The notes below the pieces were generated by a model. The model searched no databases. It saw only the letters and a program-made list of their open reading frames with translations, and was not told the DNA's origin. Positions 33,338-45,238 of a stretch of DNA of 64,000 nucleotides are shown piece by piece. Source of the DNA: Dioscorea cayenensis subsp. rotundata (lineage: Eukaryota; Streptophyta; Magnoliopsida; Dioscoreales; Dioscoreaceae). The stretch spans positions 930,001 through 994,000 of the forward strand of contig NC_052482.1 in the NCBI RefSeq assembly GCF_009730915.1. The letters run 5' to 3'. The translations under genes and the position numbers were made by a program. Each line of letters starts with the position of its first letter. Position 1 is the first letter of the stretch.

Positions 33338-34497
33338 ATGGCTTCATCTTCAGCAATACAACACGGTATACCTGCAACTCTCCAAGAGCTTGAACCCTCG
33401 TCCCCACTGTTTAAACAAGGGGCATCCCTTCGAGTTACCGGAAAGTAAGGACCGTGAATAAATTTTCATAATTCCAGTAATTGCGTGTGTGTTTTGCTTA
33501 ATCAAACATCTCAAATCATTGTGAAGATTATGTTTGAATTTGTTGCATCCTTTTAATCAGAATAATTGGATAAGAGTGTTTAATAACTGTAGATAATATC
33601 CTGCTCAATAATGGCCATGATTGTTGTGCTGAAGAACAGAAAAACAAAAGGGAAAAGGGAAAAGTGGCAGGATCTAATCATTCATTGAATATTTTAGATC
33701 GTTCTTGAGTTCTTTGAGATTTTTGTAAGAATGTGCTGGACTCTCGTTGCCACCAATATTTTCTTATTCATGTATAGTTTCTCTGTATCATTGAAACACT
33801 TTTCATTATTGTACCGCAAGTGGCATGCTATTTAATGTTTATTTACGTTCTACTTGACTTAAAAAAAATACTTGATGAATTTATGCACGCTTCAATGACT
33901 TCCTGTTATTTTGTTTGGTGCTTGCACGTTTAAATGAATTTAAAACGTGTATTTGCATTCTGGAATACCATGATCGTGCTCCACTTCAAAAAATACATGA
34001 TGAATCTATGCACACTCAAGTGAATTCCTGTTATTTTGTTTGGTGCTTGTACATTTAAATGAAATTAATCTTTATTCGCATTCTGCGATACCATAATGAT
34101 TCTTGCATTTTTGTGCCAAAAGGCTGCAAACTTACAATGCGGAAACCGCTGTTGCTATCATTGCCGATGGAGGGACCAGTCTAAAAATTCATACCCAATA
34201 CTTGAGAGGTATCAGCTTTCGTATTGGCTCTGTCTACCAGTTCATCGGGGAACTCCTCATTCAATCGGATAATGATGTAAAGCTATCGATGACCAATTTA
34301 TTTCCTTTCAAAATCACCATCTCATATTCATTGCCAACTTTTGACTTGTATCATAAATTCTGTTTCTCGTCTCTCAGGTAATCTTGCAGGCACGTGTCGG
34401 AAGGAATGTAGACGGTATCGACCTTAATCTCTATTACCAGTCCCTACAGTTTCTGAGAAAATTTGAAACTGAATTTATGAATTCAAGAGCAACTTAG
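33338..34497 (+). CDS. TEN1: CST telomere complex subunit TEN1, 126 aa
   Basis: Three exons (33338-33444, 34123-34276, 34378-34497) join in frame to 126 residues, the normal size of plant TEN1. Recognisable stretches are TLQELEPSSPLFKQGASLRVTGKLQTYN, AVAIIADGGTSLKIHTQYLRG, GSVYQFIGELLIQ and VILQARVGRNVDGIDLNLYYQSLQFLRKF; written in pieces these match plant TEN1 throughout its single OB fold. TEN1 pairs with STN1, and with CTC1 forms the CST complex that protects telomere ends and promotes C-strand fill-in by DNA polymerase alpha; Arabidopsis TEN1 is also reported as a heat-shock chaperone. The first ATG gives the expected N-terminus. No fault is seen in the frame. Confidence 0.92.
33850..34100. 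repeat. Diverged tandem duplication in TEN1 intron 1, period about 125 bp
   Basis: TTCCTGTTATTTTGTTTGG followed by TGCTTG and TTTAAATGAA occurs at about 33900 and 34025, with TATGCACGCTTCAA or TATGCACACTCAAG just before and GCATTCTG plus GATACC/AATACC after. The copies differ at many positions. Confidence 0.75.
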
Positions 34498-35211
34498 TCT
34501 CTATAAATTCATGGTTTTCAATCAACTTGTGCATTGATGAACCCTGATGCCTTTAGACATCATCTTTTCCTTTGGTTTTGGGGAATTTAGAGTTTATGTG
34601 GTCCAGACATTTTCCCCAAAGTCATGAATGATAATCAAAACTCAACCACCTGGTTTGCTGCCATGCTCCAAAAGTCACTGGTAATTTATTAACTGTCACT
34701 TTCTGCTCATTTTTCATCGATGAATTAGCTCTTGAGCATTAAACAAAGTTCCTAGTTTTGATCACTACAACAAAGTTAGATTTAATAAACAGTGAATACA
34801 TGTTAGTTGAGTTCTTCGCTTTGAAAATTAGATCGAAAAGATTTGGTCATGAAGACTTGAAAGAATTCTTGGTCTTCCTCTTGCTCGCATGCTTTTATTG
34901 GGTGGAGAATCTTATGAAACTTTTGTCGAAGAAGTGATATAACAGTAATGCCACAAACTTTGTTGACCTTAAATCATCAGCATTTGTTGGATTGGATGGA
35001 TATATCTATCAATTTGAATTGGTGGGTGATTGTAGTAGTGGTGGTGGTGGTGGTGGATGCCCACTTTTTCTGAACTTTTTCTGATGCACAGTTCATGGCA
35101 TGAGAATTCCAAATTATTTTGAAAGCTCTGTTTATGACCTCAAATATTATGTTCAGTCCTTTCTTGATTCATTCTCACATGTGTTTTCAGCACTCATGAA
35201 ATGTGTGGATC

Positions 35212-35551
35212 CAGCAAACCCTAGTGGTGTATTCTGTCATTTTTAGGGTTCTTATTTTCTTGAATGCCATAAATGTGAATTTCATTGAAGTATTTGCATT
35301 TTTACTGCATCATATCAAATTTGTAATCCAACTACTAGAATTTTTACTGCATCACATCAAATTTAGCAGAATTAATGGGTAAAACCAAACCCTAATGTTG
35401 CATTCTTCAGTTTTGATTTCTCCCAATTTCAAGGGTTTTTGTCTCATAATTTAGAATACGGTGAACATGAATTTCATCGAACTACTAGAATTTTTACTGC
35501 ATCACATCAAATTTAGCAGAATTACTGGGAACAAACAAACCCTAATTGGCA
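35212..35551. repeat. Local diverged tandem repeat downstream of TEN1
   Basis: The phrase ACTACTAGAATTTTTACTGC, continuing with ATCACATCAAATTTAGCAGA, occurs at 35331 and 35482; a third related ATTTTTACTGCATCATATCA is at 35298. CAAACCCTA-type phrases recur between units. The period is about 150 bases. Confidence 0.7.
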
Positions 35552-36944
35552 TTAAATTAGACAAAATTGATGCTTGATGTATTAAATTAACAGTTGCTTC
35601 TGATTAATTGACAATTTGTATGGATAAGGATTGGTCTTAAAAAAGTTGTGGTTTGTAAATTAGGGTTGCCAAACTTGTAAATTACTTCATAAGATTTGTT
35701 GTGGAGGTTGGTGCATGAATAGTCTCAATCTTTGATCAATTGGTGCAATTTGCATCCTACTTGTTAGAATAGGTTGATATTTTTTTTTGTCTAATTTTAG
35801 TACCAATTCCATGATTTCCATATGCAACTTGCATTAGAAAATATCATAGCCCTTAATTAGGGCTACAAACCACCACCTTTATTACTTTTCCATTTTTGTA
35901 TTTGTTTTTTCCTTTTGGATATTTACTGAAATTAGAATGACTTATATAAGTATGAAAATAAATTAATGTATCATTATTGTTTTCTTTTTTTATGTAACTA
36001 TTATATATATATATATATATTCCTTTGAAAAGTATGCAATTACTTGTATGCCCCTGTAAGTTGGATATTATTTTGTATGTGCTCTTGAAAGGGTAAATTT
36101 GTAATCTGCCACTAATTATAATTATAGTTCGATTTCCTCGCCAATGTGCATTTTTTTTTTTTTTTTACAAAAGTGACAAACTTCATCCCATTAAGAGGTT
36201 GTTAAGTGACATATAAATATGGTGGTGCATCAGTTATGATGATTTATAAACCATTTAGTAATTTATTAATGGATCTGGAACAGTGTTAAACAATATTGTT
36301 ACAATATACTATAATAGCATTATAATACTTCAACACAGAGTTTTGACTTTGCGTCTTGCCCATCACTGTCTTTTAACAATGTCATTAGCCAACCAGTGGT
36401 TTTGTCTGGTTCTGAAATTAAACCTCACAAAACAAAAAAGAGTCTTTTTTTTTTTTTCCTTAAAAAATTGAAGTCTTGACCATTTTACATATGCACCCTT
36501 GGAGAATATGAAATTAGTTTGTTTGCCCTTCAAACTTGATCTTCATAGTGAGGGTATATATGTAATTTTGCTACTAATATACCACATATATACCTATATC
36601 TTAAAAAATATATATATATATAATTTTGCAAATTAGACCATGCATTAATGGGAGTCTTGACACGGGTTGTCCTTTTTCTTTATTTTTCAAAGAATGGGTT
36701 GGAAACTTGGTCTAAGTTGGGACACCGTGAAAAATACAGCATTTGATTTTTATGTTTTTTGTTTTTTGTTTTTATTGATTTTATTATTTTTCAAGTGTGA
36801 AGGGTCGGTGCTCTGGATCACACTTAATTGTGTCGGTGTGTCAATGTGTCATCTTTTTCAGATCTCTGTTTTCTTTGTTGGAATGTTTGGTGTTTGTTTC
36901 TCATAAATATTCTTCTCAATTTTTTAATAAATAAATAAATAATA

Positions 36945-37190
36945 TATATATATGGCAAAAAAATAATCTAGGCTAATGTTCTTCAGAGATGTTTGATTTA
37001 AACTATTAAATTATTTTTCATCGGTTGTTTGTTTATATAAATACCGTACATTTTTTTACTGTTTATGACACTGTATATTACTATAGAACATTTTTCAGTA
37101 CTGTTTACGATGATCAAAGCTATCGGATTTTCATCCGATGGCTATTTTGGACGTTTCTAAATTTTAAATTTAAGGATGTTCTAGATTACC
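36945..37190. repeat. Dispersed repeat copy (CGTTGGAT family)
   Basis: Starts after (TA)n with ATGGCAAAAAAATAATCTAGG and shares TCGGTTGTTTGTTTATATAA and TACCGTACATTTTTTTACTG with the copy at 27978-28360. It ends near GGACGTTTCTAAATTT. Confidence 0.6.
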
Positions 37191-38189
37191 GGTTTTAATC
37201 CATTGGTTTTGAATAATCACTAGTTTTAAATTACTCCATATTAAGAGTCCTATGAATGATAGACTTCTCTTAGCGTATGTTTTTTTATATACTCAAAAAA
37301 TTAAAATGGAAATTATTTAAATTAATTAAGTAATCTAAATTTCTACCATTTAGATTAATCTCACATTTATATATATATATATATATATAAAGGTTGTATG
37401 TAAAAAAATTATCTGAGAGTGACAACGATCTTTTGGTTTATTAATATCGAATCTTTTGGGTAGAGTGTTTGAATTTTAGTTCATATAGAGTAAGTATTTA
37501 AGTATGTTAGGGTAATAACTCTACGTCTGTGCATGTTTTTTATGTGATTTATTTATATTTTATAAAAAAGTTATCTAAAAAGTTATTATTATTTTTTTAA
37601 TAAAGAATAAGAAGTAAGCAGTTGTCAGAATTTTCTGAAAGAACCAATAGGTCCTTAAGTTTTTGGGAGGGTTGAAATTGAGGTGAAATGACAAATTAGC
37701 CCTCACTGTAAAAAAGTTGGTGACCGGTTTCACAAGATGTATAAATAAAAATAATAATAATGTACAGGGACAAAAACGGAATATCACACTTTGGTGATCT
37801 GCTGAGGTGTCACAGCTCATTGGAGATGAAGTAGGGACTTAGAGGTCCTCTAGAAAAGTTGGGGACCAATTGACCCTTTTTTAAACTTATGAAAATAAAA
37901 AGGATATATAAGTACATATGTGTTTTACGAGGGTATGCTAGTAATTAAGCACTTTTATAATGGGTATGTAAACTATTTTTCTCTAATATACACCTACAAA
38001 ATTAAAAAATTTATATAAATAATGACAAGGTGAAAGTGCATTTTGGTCCTCAATTAAAATTTTGTATTCATTTTCACCTGAAAATTTTCCAAATAGTTCA
38101 CCTTCATTTATAAAAGAAAATTCAGAAATAGACCTTAAAATAACAGAAAATTTAGCCCTTTTCTCTAATTATATATGATGTATCATATA

Positions 38190-38340
38190 TATATATATAT
38201 ATTGACAAAAACGACAAGCGTTATATACATTAAGAATGTGTGTATAGGCTGAAAATTAATTGTTCAGTCCGCACTCTCTCAACTAGAGATGAGGGATTTG
38301 AACTGCAAGCACACACCCATAATCGGCGATCTGTTATCAT
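38190..38340 (-). mobile_element. SINE-like element with tRNA B-box, minus strand
   Basis: Read on the minus strand it has GCAGTTCAAATCCCTC (near 38291-38305), a good match to the Pol III B-box GGTTCGANTCC, followed about 75 bases later by CGCTTGTCGTTTTTGTCA and a (TA)n tail. The last block matches the body of the short insertions at 30954 and 31431. The 5' end and target duplication are not clear. Confidence 0.5.
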
Positions 38341-39320
38341 TATTATTTTTAATAATTCTTGAACTCAAGACATTTTGGTTGTCAAATATCACTAAACTAT
38401 GATTCTTTTGATTTTATATATTTTTAATTCAAAAATTAGGAAGTGTACTAATTTCTCTTATTTTAATTACTTAAGGAAGTATAAAAACATGCTTTTTTAT
38501 AAATTTGATTATAATTTTGTTAGACCAAATATCAAAAGAAAATAACCGTAAGAGGACTTATATACCATTTTAAAGTTTTTAAAAATATATATATATATAT
38601 AATTTTTTAAATATATATACCTTCGACATACCTATACTCAAAGTATCCTAATATTTGATTAAAAAAAAAATTATATACATACATCATCTTGTGCCCCCAA
38701 TTGTTCATTTGTTCGGAGGTGTATATAAATATGAAAGTTTATTTTATATATTTATAATTATATAAAATTAAATGATGGGATGTGGTCGTTATTGGAATAT
38801 GTGATAAAATCAAATGGTTGGTGTGTGGGTTTTGTTATGTTAAAACAAGTTTGACTCAATTAAAAATCAAATTTAGTTTTTAGTTCCTTTCAATCAATTT
38901 TATCATATTATAAATTTAAAAAAAAATTATGCATGCTTATTAATATTCTTGTTCTATGATAATTAATTAATTTGTAAATGTATGGATGAAAAAGAACTAG
39001 GAAAAAATTTCTATTTATTTTATTAAGTAGGTAACTAGAGCAGTTGATTTGAATGTGAAAGTTAACTCCAATTTTTATTTTTTATTTTTTATTTATTTTT
39101 TAGTTTGATTAATTTAATTACTCTAATTAGTTTAATTGAGTAGGTTTGGTGGCCTAATTAAATTATATTTTTGGGCGAAAATTTCCACCGACCATTAACT
39201 AGTGGTTTCTTTTTTTTAATTAATTTACTGAAAAATTTTATTTCCTTTTTCCTTGAAAAATAAAAAAGGAGGGAAAAAATTAAATGGAAAAACACATGGC
39301 ATGATGCAATGATTTCTCTT

Positions 39321-39364
<44 letters not shown>

Positions 39365-39433
39365 CTCTAACACCAATTTTTTTAAATAATAATAATAATA
39401 ATAATAATAATCTCTAACACCAATTTTTTTAAA
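39321..39433. repeat. Duplicated (AAT)n microsatellite unit
   Basis: An (AAT)n run of over a dozen triplets is followed by CTCTAACACCAATTTTTTT, then a second (AAT)n run and the same phrase again, so microsatellite plus flank were duplicated together. Confidence 0.85.
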
Positions 39434-39584
39434 AAATTGAAAAAATGTCATAAATAAATTAAACGTGACAAATCACAATGTATAATTAATCAATCTTAAA
39501 TTTATTTATTTATTTAATTTTGTAATTCTCTTGATTTATATTATTTTTAAAAATAGCATGAATTAATAAATAAAAATTTGACGG

Positions 39585-39629
39585 CACGTGTATTTCTGGA
39601 AAAAAACCACACCGCATGTGACACGTGTC
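39585..39629. promoter_or_regulatory. Two ABRE/G-box motifs upstream of the PP2C gene
   Basis: CACGTGTA begins at 39585 and ACACGTGTC covers 39621-39629; the second is a textbook abscisic acid response element. They lie 215-260 bases upstream of the proposed TATA box. A paired ABRE often confers ABA induction; this is inferred. Confidence 0.5.
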
Positions 39630-39843
39630 CTTTTTGTATTAAGGTAAAAAGTTCTCGTGGGCCCCATCTCAGTGATCCTAGACCACATGATGATTGGACT
39701 GAACATCATTGAATTTCCTAAAATACCCTCAATTCTCGTAAGATGAGTTTCGGGGTATAATAGTCATTTTAGTACGTTTTGAATGCTTTTTACGAAAAGG
39801 TCCTCATAATATTTTATAAGTTTTCTTAAAAGTCCCTGGCGAG

Positions 39844-39850
39844 TATAAAT
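39844..39850 (+). promoter_or_regulatory. TATA box of the PP2C gene
   Basis: TATAAAT lies about 200 bases upstream of the PP2C start codon. A start about 30 bases downstream would leave the uORF at 39893 inside the leader, but not the smaller ATG frame at 39852-39893. Confidence 0.5.
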
Positions 39851-39892
39851 CATGAGAAGAGAACGAGATAGAAAGCAAAGGAAGGACTTTTA

Positions 39893-40003
39893 ATGGAGTG
39901 GAAGTCATTCAACGAAGGTTTGGAAGCTCACCGGAACTCCGACGAGCTCCGCCATGAACTCCGGCGAGCTCTGAGGGATTGCAAATCCCTAGAAAGACGC
40001 TAG
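39893..40003 (+). CDS. Upstream ORF (36 codons plus stop) in the PP2C leader
   Basis: An ATG at 39893 opens a 36-residue frame (begins MEWKSFNEGLEAH, ends LRRALRDCKSLERR) that stops 42 bases before the PP2C start. It is charged and likely helical. Its ATG overlaps the stop of a smaller upstream frame (39852-39893) as TAATG. If the TATA box at 39844 is used, this would be the first AUG of the mRNA and could lower PP2C translation. Whether the peptide is conserved is unknown. Confidence 0.4.
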   Translation: MEWKSFNEGLEAHRNSDELRHELRRALRDCKSLERR

Positions 40004-40045
40004 GTTTGTTGAGTTGGGTTTTTCGTTTGGGATTTGGTGTTGAAA

Positions 40046-42976
40046 ATGAAGCATTTTTCTTCGCTGTTGAATGGATTGGCGAAGTCGTTGTATGGCGGGA
40101 AAGGGAGGGTGGCGTCGCCGGAGGAAGGGGGGAGGGAGGCCGGTGATGCCATGGTGAAGGAGGCGAGGAGGAATGGGATGATCTTGAGGTCGTCGGGGAT
40201 GCTTAGAGCCTCGGGGTCTAAGAGCTTTGTGTCGATGTTCTCGCAGAGAGGGGAGAAGGGGGTTAATCAGGATTGCTTCATTGTTTGGGAGGTAGTGCCT
40301 CTTTTTTTGAAACAAAGTTTTACTGATTTGCTTTTCTGGAATGGGTTTCATGTTTATACCTTTGTTTTCTTCTTCTTTTTGGTTCTAAGTATATCTTGTT
40401 TGTTGGATTTCAAGTGATAGAAGGTGCTTTTTAGTTTGTTTTCCATCGTTTTAGGGTTTTTTTTTTTTGGGGTCTTTGGTTGGATTAATTGGAAAAGGAA
40501 TTGATTTTTGAGTTGTTTGTAAGTTTTCACAGTGGGTTCTTGGTAGAAATCTTGTGTTTTGGTACTTGTTTGTCTTCTATACTTTTTATCACCTTGGTAT
40601 TTAGTTTCCAGATTTTGTGGGAGTGCTTTTTGTTTCTTTTCTTTTCATTTCAATGCAAAGAGATATAGCTTTGCTTTTGATAATCCATGGTTGGATTAGA
40701 TTGTTGTTATTTTTTATTTGTTGGAAAGGAAATTGATTTTTGAGTTGTTTGTAAGTTTCCACAGTTGGTTCCAAGCGGATGATGATTATGTGTTTTAAAG
40801 ATATCTTTATTTTTTTTTCAGCAATAGAGGGCACTGTTTTTTCTACTGTTCTTTTCATTGGAAAAAGAATCCCATGTGGGAGTGTTTTTCTTTTTCTTTT
40901 CTTTTGTGGTGAGATGAGAGATAAAGCTTTGATTTTTATCATCTATGGTGGTCCAAAGCAGCAGTTTAACTACAGTGCTTATTGTCAAATTGAAGGTTTA
41001 TGTGTTTGAATTATGCTCTAGTTAATAACTCCCTTGCAAATAGAGGAAAAATCAAAGTGTCACAGGTTCTATATTCATATGTTTGGTATTGTTATTACTA
41101 GAGTTGTTAGCTTAGATTTCTGACTCTTCAATGATGCTAATATGGCAGGAATTTGGGTGCCAAGAAGACATGATCTTTTGCGGGATCTTTGACGGCCATG
41201 GTCAATGGGGACACTTTGTATCCAAGAGGGTCAGGGATTCCTTTCCTCCATCTCTTCTTTGCAACTGGCAGGAGGCTCTTGCTCTTGCTTCCCTACTGCC
41301 TGATAAAAAGCTTTGCCAATTTGACATTTGGAAGCAATCATGCATCCGAACTTGCTCGGCCGTCGACAGGGAGCTCTCGGAGAACCGCAGTCTTGATGCT
41401 TTCCATAGTGGCACCACTGCTTTAACTATTGTTAAACAAGTATGAACTTTCCTGTTCAATTGCTTCTTTCTTAATTTTATCTTATGAACTTTGATAAGAT
41501 TGTTTAACATTCCTGTATTATTCTAATGCTTTGGATACCGTCTTCCTGTTGTATCTGCGTAATATGATTGCTCAGTTGAATATATTAATACCTTATCAAT
41601 TATGAGTTGCTTTAGTAGTTGTCGAAAATGTATATTAAGAATGCTCTCAGGTGACGAACATTGTTGATAGCTGGAACTTTTCTAGTTTAAAATAACTAGT
41701 AAATTGATTGCTATCCATATGAGGCTACCTTGGTTCTAGATTAAGTTAGAATACTAATGGCCAAACAAATGAAGTCACCTTGGGACCAGTATTTATTCTG
41801 CCATTATTGTTTTAGATTAGTCTATTTTGTTCGATTTGATTTTTTGTCAACTTTCTCTGATTGGTGCTTAATTCCTAGCCAATAAATTGTGTCAGAGATG
41901 ATGTTAGTAAGTTTAGTAGATTGAGTAGTTGGTAGAGTAAGTTTGTTTAGTTTAATCTCATTTGGACTTGGTAAAAGTCTATGGTCTGAGACCTCTTTTC
42001 TGACAATTAACAAGCAAACATTTGTTTTCACCCTTTATTTCTCTCATTTTTATTTTTGTAATAAATATACCAACTCGATAATGGAAAAACAGCATCGAAT
42101 AATACCGATTCTCTTGCGTTCTCTTGGAGAAGTATATGTATGTATTTGAACAATCTCTATTCCTGTGGATTCTTGAATGCTATAAAATGTCATGATTAAT
42201 GTATGGAAATCATAGCGATAGCACCAGGAACTAATTCCATTTGTTGTTGATCTGATCTTTTGTTAGGGCGAACAAATGTTTATAGCAAATGTCGGCGACT
42301 CACGGGCTGTGTTGGCGACAACGTCCGATGAAGGTGATTTGGTACCTGTCCAGCTCACTATTGATTTTAAACCAAATTTGCCTCGTGAGTTTTCCGCATC
42401 TTCGCCTTGTGTATAAGATCAAATGTCTACATTTATAATCATCGACTTATTACTCATGTGATATCAATTACTGCAGAGGAAGCCGAGCGCATAAACCAGT
42501 GTAAGGGCCGGGTGTTTTGTTTGAGAGACGAGCCGGGCGTTCATCGTGTATGGTTGCCAAACGGAGAAACACCAGGCTTGGCAATGTCGAGAGCATTCGG
42601 CGACTACTGCATCAAGGACTACGGCCTTATATCCGTGCCCGAAGTAACTCAAAAAAACATTAATGACAGTGACCAATTCATTGTGCTCGCAACCGATGGC
42701 GTGAGTCTATATGTTTGATACTATAGTGTTTTTTACTGTCAAAAACATCGAGCACCATGAAATGTTTCAACTTATTGTTCATTGATTTATATCGTCTTAC
42801 AGGTTTGGGATGTCGTCTCAAACCAAGAGGCCATTCAAATAGTTGCCTCGACGAAAGAGAGAGCCAAAGCAGCGAAACGATTAGTCGAATGCGCGGTGCG
42901 AGCTTGGAAAAAGAAAAGAAGATGCATTGCTGTTGATGACTGCTCAGCTATATGTCTCTTCTTCCATTCTTCTTGA
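40046..42976 (+). CDS. Protein phosphatase 2C (plant clade-E type), 350 aa
   Basis: Five exons (40046-40291, 41149-41439, 42267-42384, 42477-42700, 42803-42976) give 350 residues. All PP2C motifs are present in order: KGVNQDCFIVWEEFG, FCGIFDGHGQWGHF (metal-binding D97, G98), SGTTALT, ANVGDSRAVLA, GLAMSRAFGDY, LATDGVWDV and DDCSAICLF. These serine/threonine phosphatases need Mg2+ or Mn2+. The N-terminus HFSSLLNGLAKSL and the C-terminus match clade-E enzymes. Those usually begin MGHFSS with an N-myristoylated Gly2, whereas here residue 2 is Lys. The region between ALASLLPDKKL is also shorter than I recall for relatives. The paired ABREs and uORF suggest transcriptional and translational control. 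Substrate unknown. Confidence 0.92.
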
Positions 42977-43412
42977 TATGAAAATTGTGCATTGTATCTT
43001 CATATCTTCAACCGTTCACAACATCATTGTATCAAGCACAAGCATTGAGTGAAATTCTAAAAATTCAAAGATCCTTTTGGGTCTTTTTGCTTGATTGCAA
43101 ATATAACCAAATTCTCATTTGGGTACAAATCTTTTTTCCGTAACAATCTTATGATAATATGTATATATATATATATATGAATGTTCTAAAAATAATGGAT
43201 GTCTACTCAAGCAAGCAATTGACATTATTGTACCAGCTGCCGCATATTACTGTAGCATTGGCTATACTGCAATAGCCGCCAGGTGGTACTACCAATGTAT
43301 TTTGAACCATTGGATCGAATCAACGCAGACTGTTCTTTCATCTCTTGAATATCTATATATATCTCTCTTATATGTTGTAAAATGTACAGAAAGAACAGAG
43401 ATAAGAGGAAAG
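42977..43412. other. 3' flank of the PP2C gene
   Basis: Probable 3' untranslated sequence, then AT-rich DNA with a (TA)n tract near 43160. No other feature is seen. Confidence 0.4.
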
Positions 43413-44765
43413 AAAAATGGGTGGTGTAGTATAATTAAGGGTGTTTGGTATATATTTACTTTTTTTTTAATGTTTTTTTTTCTATTTATCTTATATTCAT
43501 GAAAATTTATATATCTATTTATATTGAAAATGAATTATTAGTTGCATATAATATGTCATGAATATGCTCATAATCTTATTTTACATTTTCATTTAACTTT
43601 AATATAACTTATATCAAATATTTGCATTTTTTTATTTTTAATCATCTATTATATTTTTTTAGAGTTTGAATTTAATGACAAATATCGTAAGAAAATAATT
43701 CGAAACTTTTCACATTTCTAGGAGCAACTATATTTCATGGAGCCTCAAACCTACATCGAAGCTCCATGAAATATAATTGCTTAGGTAGTCAGAACCGGAC
43801 CGGACCGGCCGGTCCAACCGGGTTGAACCGGGACCCGGGGCACTAGGCCGGTCCGGTTCACTTTCAAAAACCGAGCAATGAAAAAACCGGCCATGAGCCG
43901 GGAGAATCGCCCTGGTTCAACCAGAACCCGGATGAGCAGGGCGGTTCTCCCGGTTTTAAAACTAATTAAAAAAATTAAAAAAACTTAAATAAACTAGCCT
44001 AATATGATATTAGTAATATGAATATCTTATATTTATATCTAATTATCTATTATGAATTAATGATAATCTAATTAATAATTATCTTATGATTTAATGATTA
44101 TTGATTAATGATTCTTATCAACTTATTGATTATTAATCAAGCCTTCAAGCCTTGATGAGATTAATATTATTTAGTGTTTCATATCAATTTAGTTTAACTA
44201 AATGTTGTTAAATGTTGTGTTTTGAGTATGGAATCAATACTTGTTTGTTTCATAGGTTGTGTATTTGATTTGAAAATTAATATAGGATGTGTATTTGATT
44301 TAAAAATTAATACAATATTTAATGTATTTTATTTTATATTTTTATTTATTAAATCCGGTTCGACCCGGTTCAACCCCGGTTGGACCTTTTGACCCTTGAA
44401 CCTTGGCCTCCTCCGGTTCGAAGGTCCGGTCCGGTTCTGACTAATAATTGCTCCAGAAATGTGAAGAGCTTCGAATTCTTTTTTTGCGATATTTACCATT
44501 AAATTAAAACTCCAGAAAATATAATAGATGATTAGAAGAAAAAATTAAAAAACAAACAAAAATTTGATATAAAGTTATAAATAAAAATAAAAACAAGATT
44601 ATGAGCATATTCTTGCTGATAACGTAAATACAACTAGTAATTCATCTACAATATAAATATATATATATATATATATATATTTATAAATATAAAATAAATA
44701 AATAAAAGGAAAACATAAACAAAATATGTACCGAATACCTTGATTTTATTACACCACCCATTTTT
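43413..44765. mobile_element. Large foldback (long-TIR) element interrupted by another transposon
   Basis: The outer ends are AAAAATGGGTGGTGTA on the left and its reverse complement on the right (ending near 44765). The arms stay paired inward, with shared blocks such as ATATGCTCATAATCTT, AATCATCTATTATATTTT, AATTTAATG with AAATATCG, and TTCACATTTCT. They meet in the hairpin ATATTTCATGGAGC/GCTCCATGAAATAT at about 43730-43775. Without the nested insertion the element is about 680 bases, almost entirely inverted repeat. No target duplication was found outside it, so the superfamily is open. No coding capacity is seen. Confidence 0.75.
43782..44443. mobile_element. GC-ended TIR transposon nested in the foldback element, 9-bp target duplication
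   Basis: Both ends carry TAGTCAGAACCGGACCGG-type sequence in opposite orientation; the right end closes GGTCCGGTCCGGTTCTGACTA. The left end has four extra bases (TAGG) before TAGTC. ATAATTGCT flanks it at 43773-43781 and 44444-44452; the foldback partner arm shows this sequence once, confirming a 9-bp duplication (8 bp also possible). The terminal 150 bases are rich in CCGG/GGTCC, the centre is AT-rich and non-coding. Target length suggests a Mutator-like or hAT non-autonomous element. Confidence 0.78.
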
Positions 44766-45238
44766 GGCTAATTGATTAAAATATTGTTGTTTTTTTAATT
44801 ATTTTCCAAATTATGCATTTCCGTAATTATTTACGGAAATACATATTTTATATTTTTATATTTTTATTTTTTTAAATTATCGGGTCCCACTGTATTTTTT
44901 TAATAAAATTAGAGAGCCTCATTATTTTTTTATTATTAAATTTTTATTTTTTTAAAAACTGCAGGTCTAGGTAGTTTTTTAAATTGAAAAAAACTTTTTA
45001 CCATATTACTTGTTAGTCCTTGATAAACATAGATGAGGTAACTCTCCTGTTTTACTTGATAAAATAATTATTTTTCACTATCCAATTCCATGTAATTTTC
45101 TCTTCTAAAAAAACTTAATTTGCATAATAAACCAATTTTAATAAAAACAAGGGTACTTTAATAAAAATTTAAATTTGAAGGGATTAAAATGAAAAAACCA
45201 CTTCATCCCTGATCACAAGCATCGCCGGAGAGGACGGA
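44766..45238. other. Upstream region of the GGCT-fold gene
   Basis: AT-rich intergenic DNA; no clear TATA box or element. Confidence 0.3.

Larger units (their letters stand above)
34498..39584. other. 5-kb intergenic region between TEN1 and PP2C genes
   Basis: AT-rich, no supported gene. It holds the repeats listed separately plus (TA)n tracts near 36003, 36612, 37370, 38190 and 38585, and a (GGT)n run near 35040. Blocks at 37640-37890 and 38030-38160 carry AGGTCCTTAAG and TTTTGGTCCTC phrases that recur in plant repeats, but no ends could be set. Confidence 0.4.
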
